64,000 nt of DNA from Variovorax sp. S12S4 (GTDB lineage Bacteria; Pseudomonadota; Gammaproteobacteria; Burkholderiales; Burkholderiaceae_C): the NCBI RefSeq assembly GCF_023195515.1, contig NZ_JALPKR020000002.1:5681001-5745000 (forward strand), given 5' to 3'. Below are positions 56,113 through 64,000 of the stretch, one piece after another. The position numbers were made by a program, and so were the translations under genes. Position 1 is the first letter of the stretch, and every line of letters starts with the position of its first letter. The notes beneath the pieces were generated by a model, which searched no databases, was not told the DNA's origin, and was given only the letters and a program-made list of their open reading frames with translations.

Positions 56113-56132
56113 CTTATATGAAACCGGTTTCA
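56113..56132 (-). promoter_or_regulatory. PtxS-type operator and -10-like box ahead of the kgu operon
   Basis: TGAAACCGGTTTCA at 56119-56132 is a perfect 14-bp palindrome of LacI-family type centred on CG, and is the sequence reported for the Pseudomonas PtxS operator. Directly next to it on the minus strand is TATAAG (56113-56118 in the given strand), a plausible -10 box. Bound repressor would cover the core promoter. Confidence 0.85.
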
Positions 56133-56183
56133 GAACGGCTTAGGGATTCCCCTAGGTAGGCACCTCCTGCCTACACTGGAGCG

Positions 56184-57857
56184 ATGTCCAATACACCCAC
56201 AGCGCCCGCCGTGCAGCATTTCAGGCAAGCCCTGCTCTGGCCCTTGCGGCTGATGCCGGCGCCCGATGCCAAGCCGGCGCACCACGGTCCGTGGCACCTG
56301 CTGCGCGAGATGGGCGATGCATCGCCCTGGCGCGAGGAGATCGACGAATACACCGGCGACAGCAGCCGCTTTCACGAGCGGCACTACAACGAGTTCGTGA
56401 GCTTCCTGCCGTATGTGCAGCGCTTCCTGTACGGCGAGGGCCGCTCCAAGGGCAAGAGCGGCGAAGAAGGCGGCAACGACGGCGACTCGCCGATGCGCAT
56501 CTTTAGGCGGCGCGACGTTGCGGCCGTGCGGATGGTGCCGCAGGCCGGCGACGCGCCCATCACGCTCGACGTGGTGCATTGCGACCTGTACTTTTTCTTC
56601 GACATCGACGTGGTGCTGCTCAACCTGGAAGTCGGCGCGGACAACCTGAGCCTTGCGCAGGCGCAAGACCTGCTCTACCGCTTCGGCCGCGCCTACCCTG
56701 CCGGCTGGAGTGCCGACGGCAACGCGCTGCATTGCATGGCCAGCGTCGAGTGGCTGGCCGCCGACGGCAGCGTGCTCGCACGATCGGATGCGCAGCAGCG
56801 CGACGCATTTCTCTCGCACGTGGCCGAGCATCGCGCGCCGCGCATTTCGGCCCACTGGGCCTACCTGATGCAGCCGCTGGTGAGCGACCATTCCGACGAC
56901 CCGGGCGTGCTGCGCTACCGGCAGATCGAGTACTACCGCATGCCAGTAATGGCATACCTTTCGCTCGATGACCCGAAGCGCCTCTCGCGCAACGATTTCA
57001 TCCGGCTTGGCCTGGTCACCGGCGCCGCCGAGGCCGATGCGGCGCGGGATGCCCACCTGCCCTATGCGGAGCAGCACCTTGCAGACTTCGAACACAAGTA
57101 CTGCTACGACCGCTTCTGGGTCGATGCCGGCGCGGCGCCGAACACTCGCTATCTCTGCAACGGCCATGCGCTGATCGTGGTGGGCGATGCCCGCTCGGAG
57201 TTCTTCTGCTGCCGCGACCGCGGCGTGCTCGCGCAGTTCAGGCACCAGCACTTCCTGCTGTTTCTGATCGCGCACTTCCAGAAGGCATCGCTCCTGATGT
57301 TCTCGGACCAGCTGGTGGAGGCGCTCAAGCGGCTAGACATTCGCAGCACGCCGAGCGTGAAGCAGTTCAAGCGCGCCATCCGTTCGAGCTTCGAGCGCTT
57401 TCTGCGCTTCACGCATCGCTACTGGTTCCACGAAATTTCGGAGCAGGCGCAGGTACGCGCGCTCTCTCACATGTGCACCACGCACCTCGGGCTCGATCCG
57501 CTCTACGACGAGGTCAAGTCGCGCATCGCCGACATGAACACGTATCTCGATGCCGACAGCCTGCGCCGGCAGGCGAGCACGGTGGTGCGGCTCACGGTGG
57601 TCACGCTGTTCGGCCTGATTGGCACCGTGACAACGGGCTTTTTGGGCATGAACCTGCTGGCCGAGGCCGACGCACCGCTGTGGCGCAAGGCGATCTGGTT
57701 CGGCGTGGTGTTCGTCTTCACGACCTGGCTCACGATCTACACGATGGTGAAGTCTCAGCGCCTGTCGGACTTCATCGATGCGCTGTCCAACGATCGGCTG
57801 GGGTTTCGCGGGAAACTCAGTGCGCTGGCGCGGGTTTGGCGGTCTGGGGCTGATTGA
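56184..57857 (+). CDS. CorA-like transporter with long N-terminal domain
   Basis: This 557-residue protein starts MSNTPTAPAVQHFRQALLWP. Only the last ~100 residues carry membrane segments: VVRLTVVTLFGLIGTVTTGF then LGMNLLAEA with the GMN signature of the CorA superfamily, and a second helix AIWFGVVFVFTTWLTIYTMV. The ~400-residue cytoplasmic part is longer than the CorA norm (316 residues in E. coli). It is a probable divalent cation or Zn/Mg channel-like protein. A 7-bp stem GTAGGCA/TGCCTAC (56156-56174) lies just before its start. Confidence 0.75.
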   Translation: MSNTPTAPAVQHFRQALLWPLRLMPAPDAKPAHHGPWHLLREMGDASPWREEIDEYTGDSSRFHERHYNEFVSFLPYVQRFLYGEGRSKGKSGEEGGNDGDSPMRIFRRRDVAAVRMVPQAGDAPITLDVVHCDLYFFFDIDVVLLNLEVGADNLSLAQAQDLLYRFGRAYPAGWSADGNALHCMASVEWLAADGSVLARSDAQQRDAFLSHVAEHRAPRISAHWAYLMQPLVSDHSDDPGVLRYRQIEYYRMPVMAYLSLDDPKRLSRNDFIRLGLVTGAAEADAARDAHLPYAEQHLADFEHKYCYDRFWVDAGAAPNTRYLCNGHALIVVGDARSEFFCCRDRGVLAQFRHQHFLLFLIAHFQKASLLMFSDQLVEALKRLDIRSTPSVKQFKRAIRSSFERFLRFTHRYWFHEISEQAQVRALSHMCTTHLGLDPLYDEVKSRIADMNTYLDADSLRRQASTVVRLTVVTLFGLIGTVTTGFLGMNLLAEADAPLWRKAIWFGVVFVFTTWLTIYTMVKSQRLSDFIDALSNDRLGFRGKLSALARVWRSGAD

Positions 57858-57873
57858 TCTTCACGTGTGCGTT

Positions 57874-58129
57874 GTTCAGGGCGGCGCCCCCGCCGACGGG
57901 GTACCTTACTCCGCGAATGTCCCCGGCCTGCGGCCTCCTCCTTTATTTCGCTGCGCAAGGCACCCCGCCAGCGGGCGCGTGATCCAGAGCAGTCGTTGAT
58001 CGGCGGAACACCAGCAGCGTGCCCCGGTGCACAGGGCATCGGGTGCTCCACGCAGCGAAATAAAGGAGGAGGCGAAGCCGGGGGACATTCGCGGAGGGGA
58101 GTACCCGGTGGCCTTTGCACACGCCCAGA
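57874..58129 (+). repeat. Palindromic MITE-like repeat, copy C
   Basis: This is about 256 bp in the 332-bp gap 57858-58189, same orientation as copy B. The left end is GTTCAGGGCGGCG and the right end GCACACGCCCAGAA. The inner arms TCCGCGAATGTCCCCGG and CCGGGGGACATTCGCGGA, and TCCTCCTTTATTTCGCTGCG and its exact complement (about 58052-58072), are intact. Its central part has more changes than those of copies A and B. Apart from the repeat the gap shows only A-rich sequence ahead of the phosphoesterase start. Confidence 0.9.
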
Positions 58130-58189
58130 AAAAACCCAAAACCACACCTCAGAACTAAGATCTCCCCGCCCCGAAAAAAGCCCTATCAA

Positions 58190-58927
58190 ATGCGCATAGC
58201 CCTAGTCTCCGACATCCACGGAAACCTCCCCGCACTCGAAGCCGTGGTCGAAGACATTGCCCGCCGCGGCGCAGATGCCATCGTCAACCTGGGCGACAGC
58301 CTCTCCGGTCCGCTGATGCCGGTGGAGACCGCACGCTTCCTGATGGCCCAGGACTGGGTCCATCTCGCGGGCAACCATGAACGCCAGCTGCTCACAACGC
58401 CCGCGGACAAGCGCGGCCCGTCTGATGCGTTTGCCCATGCCCGGCTCAGCACCAAGGAGTTCGAGTGGATTGCGTCACTCGGGCACAGCCTGCGCTTCAG
58501 TCCGGAAGTCCTGCTCTGCCACGGCACGCCCGCGAGCGACCTCGAATACTTTCTGGAGACCGTGGAGCCCACGGTGTTCCGCGCTGCCACGCAGGCGGAA
58601 ATCGATGCGCGCCTCGGCCAGGTCGATGCGCAGCTTGTTGCCTGCGGGCATACACATGTGCCGCGTGTGGCGCGTGCATCCGGTGGGCAGTTGATCGTCA
58701 ATCCGGGCAGCGTGGGCTTGCCTGCTTACGACGACATTCACCCATATCCGCACGCCGTGGAAACCGGCTCGCCGAACGCGCGCTATGCCATCGTGGAGCG
58801 GCACGAAAGCGGCTGGGCCTCCCGGTTGATCGCGGTGCCTTACGACCACACGGCGATGGCGGCACTGGCGCTGAAGAACGGCCGGCCGGACTGGGCCCAT
58901 GCCCTTGCCACCGGACGCATGCCCTAG
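58190..58927 (+). CDS. Calcineurin-like metallophosphoesterase (YfcE type)
   Basis: This 245-residue protein starts MRIALVSDIHGNLPALEAVV. Metal-binding blocks are in order: DIHGN, NLGDSLSG, LAGNHER, LLCHGTP and ACGHTHVPRV, then NPGSVGLPAYDDIHPYPHAV. This is the single-domain dinuclear phosphoesterase type, acting on small phosphodiesters in other bacteria. No strong ribosome-binding site is visible. It converges on the isochorismatase gene. Confidence 0.92.
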   Translation: MRIALVSDIHGNLPALEAVVEDIARRGADAIVNLGDSLSGPLMPVETARFLMAQDWVHLAGNHERQLLTTPADKRGPSDAFAHARLSTKEFEWIASLGHSLRFSPEVLLCHGTPASDLEYFLETVEPTVFRAATQAEIDARLGQVDAQLVACGHTHVPRVARASGGQLIVNPGSVGLPAYDDIHPYPHAVETGSPNARYAIVERHESGWASRLIAVPYDHTAMAALALKNGRPDWAHALATGRMP

Positions 58928-58937
58928 CGTCCTGGCG

Positions 58938-59474
58938 TCAGTCGCCGAACGCGATCTGCGCGCTAGCCACCGCCCGGATCGGCACATCAAAGCTCGTGAT
59001 GTCCGACAGCGTGACGTTGTGGTGCGCGCGAATGAAGGCGCCCGTGGCGTGCGGCTTGTCATGGGAGGTGTGCGCATCAGCCGCAAGCACCACCTCGTAG
59101 CCCAGCGCGGCGGCACGCCGCACGGTGCTGTCTACGCAGAACTCCGATGAATAGCCGCAGATCACCACGCGCTGCACCGCATGGCCGGTCAGCCACGCTT
59201 CGAGCGGCGTGCGCAGGAACGCGTCGGAGGCGGTCTTGCGGATCTTCGTATCGCTCGCATCCACGTGCAACGTCTCGGCAAGTTGCCAGCGTTCGGAATC
59301 GAATTCCAGATCGATGGCGTTCTCGTGCTGGATGAAGGCCACCGGCACTCCTGCGGCGCGGGCACGCTCGGTCAGGGCATTGACCCGCTGCGCGACCTCG
59401 CCGGCTTCGTAAGGGCGCGGCAGATCGTCATAGAGGCCACGCTGCATGTCGATGATGAGAACGGCGGTTTTCAT
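58938..59474 (-). CDS. Isochorismatase-family cysteine hydrolase
   Basis: This 178-residue protein starts MKTAVLIIDMQRGLYDDLPR. The Asp-Lys-Cys triad is visible: Asp9, Lys80 (KIRKTASDAFLRTPLEAWL) and Cys113 (VICGYSSEFCVDSTVRRAAA), preceded by the usual cis-peptide segment. Family members include nicotinamidases and N-carbamoyl hydrolases; isochorismate hydrolysis itself is not implied. It is encoded downstream of the lipase-like gene with 65 bp between. Confidence 0.9.
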   Translation of the reverse strand: MKTAVLIIDMQRGLYDDLPRPYEAGEVAQRVNALTERARAAGVPVAFIQHENAIDLEFDSERWQLAETLHVDASDTKIRKTASDAFLRTPLEAWLTGHAVQRVVICGYSSEFCVDSTVRRAAALGYEVVLAADAHTSHDKPHATGAFIRAHHNVTLSDITSFDVPIRAVASAQIAFGD

Positions 59475-59539
59475 GATGGATGGAAAAGCAGAGCCTTGAA
59501 CCGCCCGAGTATGACGCCGGAGCCCGCCTGGGTTCCACC

Positions 59540-61132
59540 TTAATTCCAGGCGCTCACCTCGAGCCGCACCTTGCCGCTGATGCCCGGTGCCGCCGCTGCC
59601 GCGCCCAGGCTCGAAAGCGGCACGATGCACTGCTGCTTGCCATTGGCCAGTTGCGTCGAACTCATCGGCAGCGAGGCCTTGCCCGCGGTGTCGGTCTGCC
59701 AGCCGTATTTGATGTTCCAGTTCTGCGCGGGGTCGTCCGCCTGGGGCGGGGAAAGCTCGATGACCAGCGTGTCGCGGAACAGCGAACTACCCTCGTAGTG
59801 CCCGTCGAGCCAGAACTTCTTGTTGACCTGGTAGTCGGGCACGCGCACGCCGAGCGTCATGGCGTAGGCCAGCGTCGGCCGGTCCTGCTTCACGCGCGCC
59901 TTGTTGGCCAGGAACACGGTCGACAGATAGATCGACCGGCGCTCGGGCTTGCCCGGGTCGGTGAGTTCCTTGTGCGTGCGGCAGGCGGGCGAATCTTCTT
60001 CGGCCACGCGCCGGCTCAGGTACCAGCGCTTGCCGCGCGGGGCGGCGAGCAGCTCGATTTGGTAGAGCGCATCGACATCAGCGTCCTTGGGCAGGTCGGG
60101 CGGCAGGGTCACACCGTCGACGTCGAACCAGAGATCGACGCGCACGTCGCCGAACAGAAAGCGCACCAGGTTCTGGTACGCCTCCTCGGAATTGACGATG
60201 CCGAAGTAGCCTGAGTGCGACCGAAAGGCGTAGGCGGTGGCCACGGGCTTGCTGCGCTTTGCCTCGTCGATGGACCAGAGCGAGGCGTTCTCGATGCGCA
60301 CCAGCCCGTCGCTGCCGTGGCCCGCGAACATGCGCGACAGGCCCTTGGCCGCTTCGTAGTCGCCGCGGTTGGAGCCCACCATGCAGAAGAAGCGCTCTGC
60401 CGGAAAGGCCGCCGCGGGCAGGAAGTCCATGCGGCCGTCGACCGGCGCCGTGTCGAGAAACTCCGACATCTTCTCGCGGTTGAAGGTGTTCATCTCGTTT
60501 GCCGTGAGCCAGCCCGGCACGTTGACGCCGCCCAGGTCGATGCCGTTGTGCGGCGTGGCATAAGTGAACACCTTGTCGACACAGGCGCGCGCCGCCGCAT
60601 CGCCGAGCGTGGGGTTCTGCAGAAAGGCCCGCACGACCAGCCCGCCCATCGAATGCGCCACCAGGTAGCAGCGAAAGTCCGCCGGCGAGAAAGCGGCGCC
60701 CTCGCGCAGCGCGACCAGGTCGCGCACGCGCAGGATCAGCTTGCTCAGGCCCTGCGCATAGATCTTCACGTCGCGCGACTTGCCGTCGCCGAGCAGTTCG
60801 GAGCCGCTGTCGTAGTAGCGATAGATCACGACGGATGCGGCCGGAATGCCGTCCACGTCCTTACCGGTTTCGTCGGGCGAAGGCTTCCAGTCGTTGTCCA
60901 GGATGTCCAGGCCGTTCTGGTAGACGCTCTGGTATTGAAAGTCCGCCAGGAGCCGCACCACCGGAGATTCGAAGACGAACTTCTGCGCCGGTGCGTCCTT
61001 CTTGACGGTAGCGCGGTACACGGTCGAGCCCACATTGAAGCCGCAGAAGGGGTCGGCCGCCGTGTCGTCGCGTTCGGCCTCCGTCATGGCGTAGCCGCGC
61101 ACATAGATGATGGGATAGCGGTTGCTGCTCAT
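59540..61132 (-). CDS. Lipase/esterase-like alpha/beta hydrolase (PGAP1-like)
   Basis: This 530-residue protein starts MSSNRYPIIYVRGYAMTEAE. The N-terminal half is an alpha/beta hydrolase with nucleophile elbow YLVAHSMGGLVVRAF (Ser161), oxyanion region IIYVRGYAM and YATPHNGIDLGG downstream, with His expected near SHSGYFGIVN. The C-terminal ~190 residues are beta-rich and unassigned. There is no signal peptide, so it appears cytoplasmic. Role unknown, probably hydrolysis of an ester or lipid. Confidence 0.8.
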   Translation of the reverse strand: MSSNRYPIIYVRGYAMTEAERDDTAADPFCGFNVGSTVYRATVKKDAPAQKFVFESPVVRLLADFQYQSVYQNGLDILDNDWKPSPDETGKDVDGIPAASVVIYRYYDSGSELLGDGKSRDVKIYAQGLSKLILRVRDLVALREGAAFSPADFRCYLVAHSMGGLVVRAFLQNPTLGDAAARACVDKVFTYATPHNGIDLGGVNVPGWLTANEMNTFNREKMSEFLDTAPVDGRMDFLPAAAFPAERFFCMVGSNRGDYEAAKGLSRMFAGHGSDGLVRIENASLWSIDEAKRSKPVATAYAFRSHSGYFGIVNSEEAYQNLVRFLFGDVRVDLWFDVDGVTLPPDLPKDADVDALYQIELLAAPRGKRWYLSRRVAEEDSPACRTHKELTDPGKPERRSIYLSTVFLANKARVKQDRPTLAYAMTLGVRVPDYQVNKKFWLDGHYEGSSLFRDTLVIELSPPQADDPAQNWNIKYGWQTDTAGKASLPMSSTQLANGKQQCIVPLSSLGAAAAAPGISGKVRLEVSAWN

Positions 61133-61331
61133 GGTGTGTGTCGCCTTTTCAACGGCCGCGAGGTTCGGCGCTTTTCAGTGTGCCGCGCGCCGCCGCTGCC
61201 GGCCATAGAACGCACGGCATACGACAACCGGCACGGCAATGCCCCTTTGCGCCGAATGTTTCTGCCGTTGAAACCATTGGCAACGAAGCCGCGGCTAAGC
61301 TCGCGCCGCAAACACCCGAACATCCGCATCC

Positions 61332-62462
61332 ATGACTGACGCTGCCCGCCCCGTGTTCTCTCCGAAGCACCTCTTGAGCCGCTTTCGCAGCTACGGCACC
61401 TCGCTCTTCGCCGCAAGCTGCGCATTGGTCGCCGGCTGCGTGAGCAGCAGCGGGTGCGAGGCACGGTACGACGCATCGCCGCAGTTCAAGGGCTGCGGCT
61501 TCCAGAACCTGCCGAACCCGGAAGTCCTGCCTTCCGCCAGCGCTTGGCGAATCTGGTCGCGCTTCATCGTGGGGAGCAAGGTCGACACCGTGCCGGTCGA
61601 TCCCATTCCCGTGCAGATGCTGAGCACCGCCGACCTGGATGCGCTCGACCCCAAGGCCAACCACGTGGTGCGGCTCGGGCATTCGTCGCACCTGCTCAAG
61701 CTGCAGGGCAAATATTGGTTGATCGACCCCGTGTTCAGCGAACGGGCATCGCCGTTCAGCTTCGCCGGGCCCAAGCGCTTCCACAAGCCGCCTCTCACGC
61801 TCGAGCAGTTGCCGCCCATCGAAGGGCTGATTCTTTCGCACGACCACTACGACCACCTCGACGTGGCGACCATTGAATATCTTGCGCAGCGTGTGCAGCG
61901 CTACTTCGTGCCGCTGGGCGTGCGCGCGCGCCTGCTGGGCATGGGTGTGCCGGCCGACCGTGTGACGGAGCTCGACTGGTGGCAAGGCGGCGAACACAAC
62001 GGCGTGAAGCTCACCGCCACGCCCGCGCAGCACTTCTCGGGCCGCACGCTGACCGACAGGGACCGCACGCTGTGGGCCTCATGGGTAGTGCAAAGCGGCG
62101 ACCAGCGCATCTTCTACAGCGGCGACTCCGGCTACTTTCCGGGCTTCAAGCAGATCGGCGAGCGCTTCGGCGGCTTCGACCTGGCACTGATGGAAAACGG
62201 CGCCTACGACGCCTACTGGCCCGCAGTGCACATGACGCCCGAGCAGAGCGTGCAAGCCTTCGAAGACCTGCGCGGCAAGGTGCTCTATTCGGTGCACAAC
62301 ACCACGTTCGATCTTGCCTTTCACACGTGGCACGATCCGCTGGACCGCATCGCCAACCTGTCGCAGGCCAGGAAGATCGAGCTCGCGACGCCGGTGATCG
62401 GCGAAGTGCTCACGGTGGGCAAGGCCCGCACCAACGTGCGCTGGTGGGAAGGTCTGAAGTAA
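61332..62462 (+). CDS. MBL-fold hydrolase lipoprotein (NAPE-PLD/UlaG-like)
   Basis: This 376-residue protein starts MTDAARPVFSPKHLLSRFRS. A hydrophobic stretch ends in lipobox LVAGC (Cys36), suggesting an outer-membrane or periplasmic lipoprotein. The metallo-beta-lactamase motif is LILSHDHYDHLDVATIEYL (HxHxDH, 170-175), with later ligands in ATPAQHFSGR, FYSGDSGYFPGF and LYSVHNTTFDLAFH. The closest type is the NAPE-phospholipase D / UlaG group acting on phosphodiester or lactone substrates. The 199 bp upstream hold no recognisable element. Confidence 0.87.
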   Translation: MTDAARPVFSPKHLLSRFRSYGTSLFAASCALVAGCVSSSGCEARYDASPQFKGCGFQNLPNPEVLPSASAWRIWSRFIVGSKVDTVPVDPIPVQMLSTADLDALDPKANHVVRLGHSSHLLKLQGKYWLIDPVFSERASPFSFAGPKRFHKPPLTLEQLPPIEGLILSHDHYDHLDVATIEYLAQRVQRYFVPLGVRARLLGMGVPADRVTELDWWQGGEHNGVKLTATPAQHFSGRTLTDRDRTLWASWVVQSGDQRIFYSGDSGYFPGFKQIGERFGGFDLALMENGAYDAYWPAVHMTPEQSVQAFEDLRGKVLYSVHNTTFDLAFHTWHDPLDRIANLSQARKIELATPVIGEVLTVGKARTNVRWWEGLK

Positions 62463-62477
62463 GGCGCTGCCGCAGGC

Positions 62478-62666
62478 CTAGCCGCGTTCCTTGCGCTCGC
62501 GCGCCCGGCGCTGCTGCCGGGTTTCGTTGGCCTGCGCCGCAATGCGCTCTTTCTCCCGCTTCTTGGCCCCTCGCTTCAGGCGCATGTGGCGGCCGAACCA
62601 GAAGCTGCCAAGGCCCGTGACCACCGCGATCGCGAGGCCGATGGTGCTGATGTCGATGCCGCCCAT
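62478..62666 (-). CDS. Small membrane protein coupled to parC
   Basis: This protein of 62 residues starts MGGIDISTIGLAIAVVTGLG (GTG one codon earlier possible). One transmembrane helix at about 5-22 is followed by a strongly basic tail (RHMRLKRGAKKREKERIAAQ, then RQQRRARERKERG). Its ATG shares a base with the parC stop (TGATG), so it is likely translated by coupling. Function unknown; the basic tail could contact nucleic acid or lipid headgroups. Confidence 0.7.
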   Translation of the reverse strand: MGGIDISTIGLAIAVVTGLGSFWFGRHMRLKRGAKKREKERIAAQANETRQQRRARERKERG

Positions 62667-64000
62667 CACAGAACCCGCACGATGCTCGTCGGCTTGAAGC
62701 CGAGGTCGGCCGCCTTGCCCTTGCGCGCGCGGCTGCCGCGCGCGTTGTTGAGCGTGCGGATCTCCAGGGTTTCGTCGCGCTCCTTGCCGCCGCGGCCAAT
62801 GCCTTCGATCTTCACGCTGCGCGTGTAGGCCGCGGCGCCAGCGAGCGTGTCCTTCGCGTCGAGGTCGATCAGCGTCAAACCGCGGCCGCCCTTCGGCAGG
62901 CTCTTCAGCTCGGCGATGTCGAAGGTCAGGATGCGGCCGCCGGTGGAGGCGCAGGCCACGTGCGTGGCGGCTGGCATCGGCTCGGCGCCGCTCGCACCGC
63001 CCACCAGAGAGGGACGGCAGAGCTGCTCGCCTTCGCCCACGTCGATGAAGGCCTTGCCGCCGCGCTGGCGCGACATCATGTTTTCAACGGTGGCGATGAA
63101 GCCGTAGCCGCCGGTGTTGGCCAGCAGCACGCTCGCGCCCACCGGGCCGGCAAAGAAGTGCGTGACGTGCGTGCCGGCGTCCAGCTCGATGAGCGTGGTC
63201 ACCGGCTGGCCGTCGCCGCGAGCGCCGGGCAGCGAGGCCACGGGCACGGTGTACACGCGCACGGTCTTGTCCTTGGCGCTGCCGAACACCAGCAGCGTGT
63301 CGACACTGCGGCACTCGAAGGCGCCGTAGAGTGCGTCGCCGGACTTGAAGCTGTATTCGGGCGTGGCCGAACCGTTGCCCGCCGCCTTCTCGCTGGCCCA
63401 GCCCTTCTGTGCGCGGACCCAGCCCTTTTGCGAAACGATGACCGTGACGGGTTCGTCGACCACTTTCACTTCAGCTACGGCTCGCTTCTCGGCCTGGATC
63501 AGCGTGCGGCGCGGGTCTTCGAAGGTCTTGGCGTCGGCTTCGATTTCCTTCACCAGAAGCCGGCGCAGGGCCGCGGGGCTGCCCAGGATGTCTTCGAGCT
63601 TTTTCTGCTCGTCGCGCAGGCCCTTGAGCTCCTGCTCGATCTTGATGGCTTCGAGCCGTGCGAGTTGGCGCAGGCGAATTTCAAGAATGTCTTCGGCCTG
63701 GCGCTCGCTGAGGTTGAAGCGCGCAATGAGTGCGGCCTTCGGATCTTCCGCCGCGCGGATGATGGCGATCACCTCGTCGATGTTCAGCAGCACCAGCTGC
63801 CGGCCCTCGAGAATGTGAATGCGCTCGAGCACCTTGTTCAGGCGGTGGCGCGAGCGCTTCTCGACGGTGATTTCGCGGAACGCGATCCACTCGTTGAGCA
63901 TCTGGCGCAGCGACTTCTGCGTCGGCTTGCCGTCGATGCCCACCATCGTGAGATTGATCGGCGACGAGGTTTCGAGCGAGGTTTGCGCGAGCAGCGTGGT
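62666..64000 (-). CDS. parC: DNA topoisomerase IV subunit A, C-terminal part (runs off window)
   Basis: The last 444 codons are present. The coiled-coil region includes RHRLNKVLERIHILEGRQLV, FNLSERQAEDILEIRLRQLA and EQELKGLRDEQKKLEDIL. The C-terminal DNA-wrapping blades follow (VTVIVSQKGWVRAQKGWA, GGRILTFDIAELKSLPKGGR). The SERQAEDILEIRLRQL signature is common to GyrA/ParC. The GyrA box is not obvious and the blade number is reduced, favouring ParC. With ParE it decatenates daughter chromosomes. Confidence 0.92.
   Translation of the reverse strand, partial: TTLLAQTSLETSSPINLTMVGIDGKPTQKSLRQMLNEWIAFREITVEKRSRHRLNKVLERIHILEGRQLVLLNIDEVIAIIRAAEDPKAALIARFNLSERQAEDILEIRLRQLARLEAIKIEQELKGLRDEQKKLEDILGSPAALRRLLVKEIEADAKTFEDPRRTLIQAEKRAVAEVKVVDEPVTVIVSQKGWVRAQKGWASEKAAGNGSATPEYSFKSGDALYGAFECRSVDTLLVFGSAKDKTVRVYTVPVASLPGARGDGQPVTTLIELDAGTHVTHFFAGPVGASVLLANTGGYGFIATVENMMSRQRGGKAFIDVGEGEQLCRPSLVGGASGAEPMPAATHVACASTGGRILTFDIAELKSLPKGGRGLTLIDLDAKDTLAGAAAYTRSVKIEGIGRGGKERDETLEIRTLNNARGSRARKGKAADLGFKPTSIVRVL

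Overview
The window is a GC-rich (roughly two thirds G+C) chromosomal segment, read as a betaproteobacterium of the Comamonadaceae, most likely Variovorax. The basis is the gene content: a GlpSTPQUV-type glycerol ABC system beside glpD, glpR and glpK, an etfBA pair, an acyl-CoA dehydrogenase, nitronate monooxygenase, DUF2126 and alpha-E proteins. Genes are packed tightly with ATGA, GTGA and TGATG overlaps. No tRNA, rRNA, CRISPR array, prophage or insertion sequence was seen.

Layout. 1-4 kb: an MFS transporter end, an SRPBCC/ArsR pair, a cupin, an acyltransferase and a nitronate monooxygenase. 4-10 kb (minus strand): acyl-CoA dehydrogenase, etfA, etfB, a MscS channel and an HDAC-fold deacetylase. 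10-15.8 kb (plus): moxR, DUF58, transglutaminase (tgpA-like), mltB and an HD hydrolase. 15.8-23.7 kb (minus): a resorcinol-lipid type cluster (darA, darB, a 131-residue orphan, a BtrH-like acyltransferase, an ABC exporter, an acyl carrier protein, an altered ketosynthase and a ketosynthase-like protein). 23.9-34.5 kb: the full glycerol uptake and catabolism locus. 34.5-48.4 kb: a 2OG-Fe(II) oxygenase, then two sets of alpha-E / circularly permuted ATP-grasp / transglutaminase genes on either side of comEC. 48.4-56.1 kb: RidA, an HNH-type protein, and a 2-ketogluconate operon (kguE, kguK, kguD, a ptxS-like regulator) joined to a polar amino-acid type ABC transporter, with a perfect PtxS operator at its head. 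56.2-64 kb: a CorA-like protein, a phosphoesterase, an isochorismatase, a lipase-like hydrolase, an MBL lipoprotein, a small membrane protein and the parC end.

The most unusual structural feature is a family of about 260-bp palindromic, MITE-like repeats present three times (19.96, 32.62 and 57.87 kb). Each lies between two codirectional genes, and each has the same orientation relative to those genes.

Several genes carry apparent single-base losses: three in comEC, one at the start of mltB, and possibly one at the end of tgpA. The comEC sites, and probably mltB, lie in homopolymers, so sequencing undercalls are a serious alternative to true mutation.
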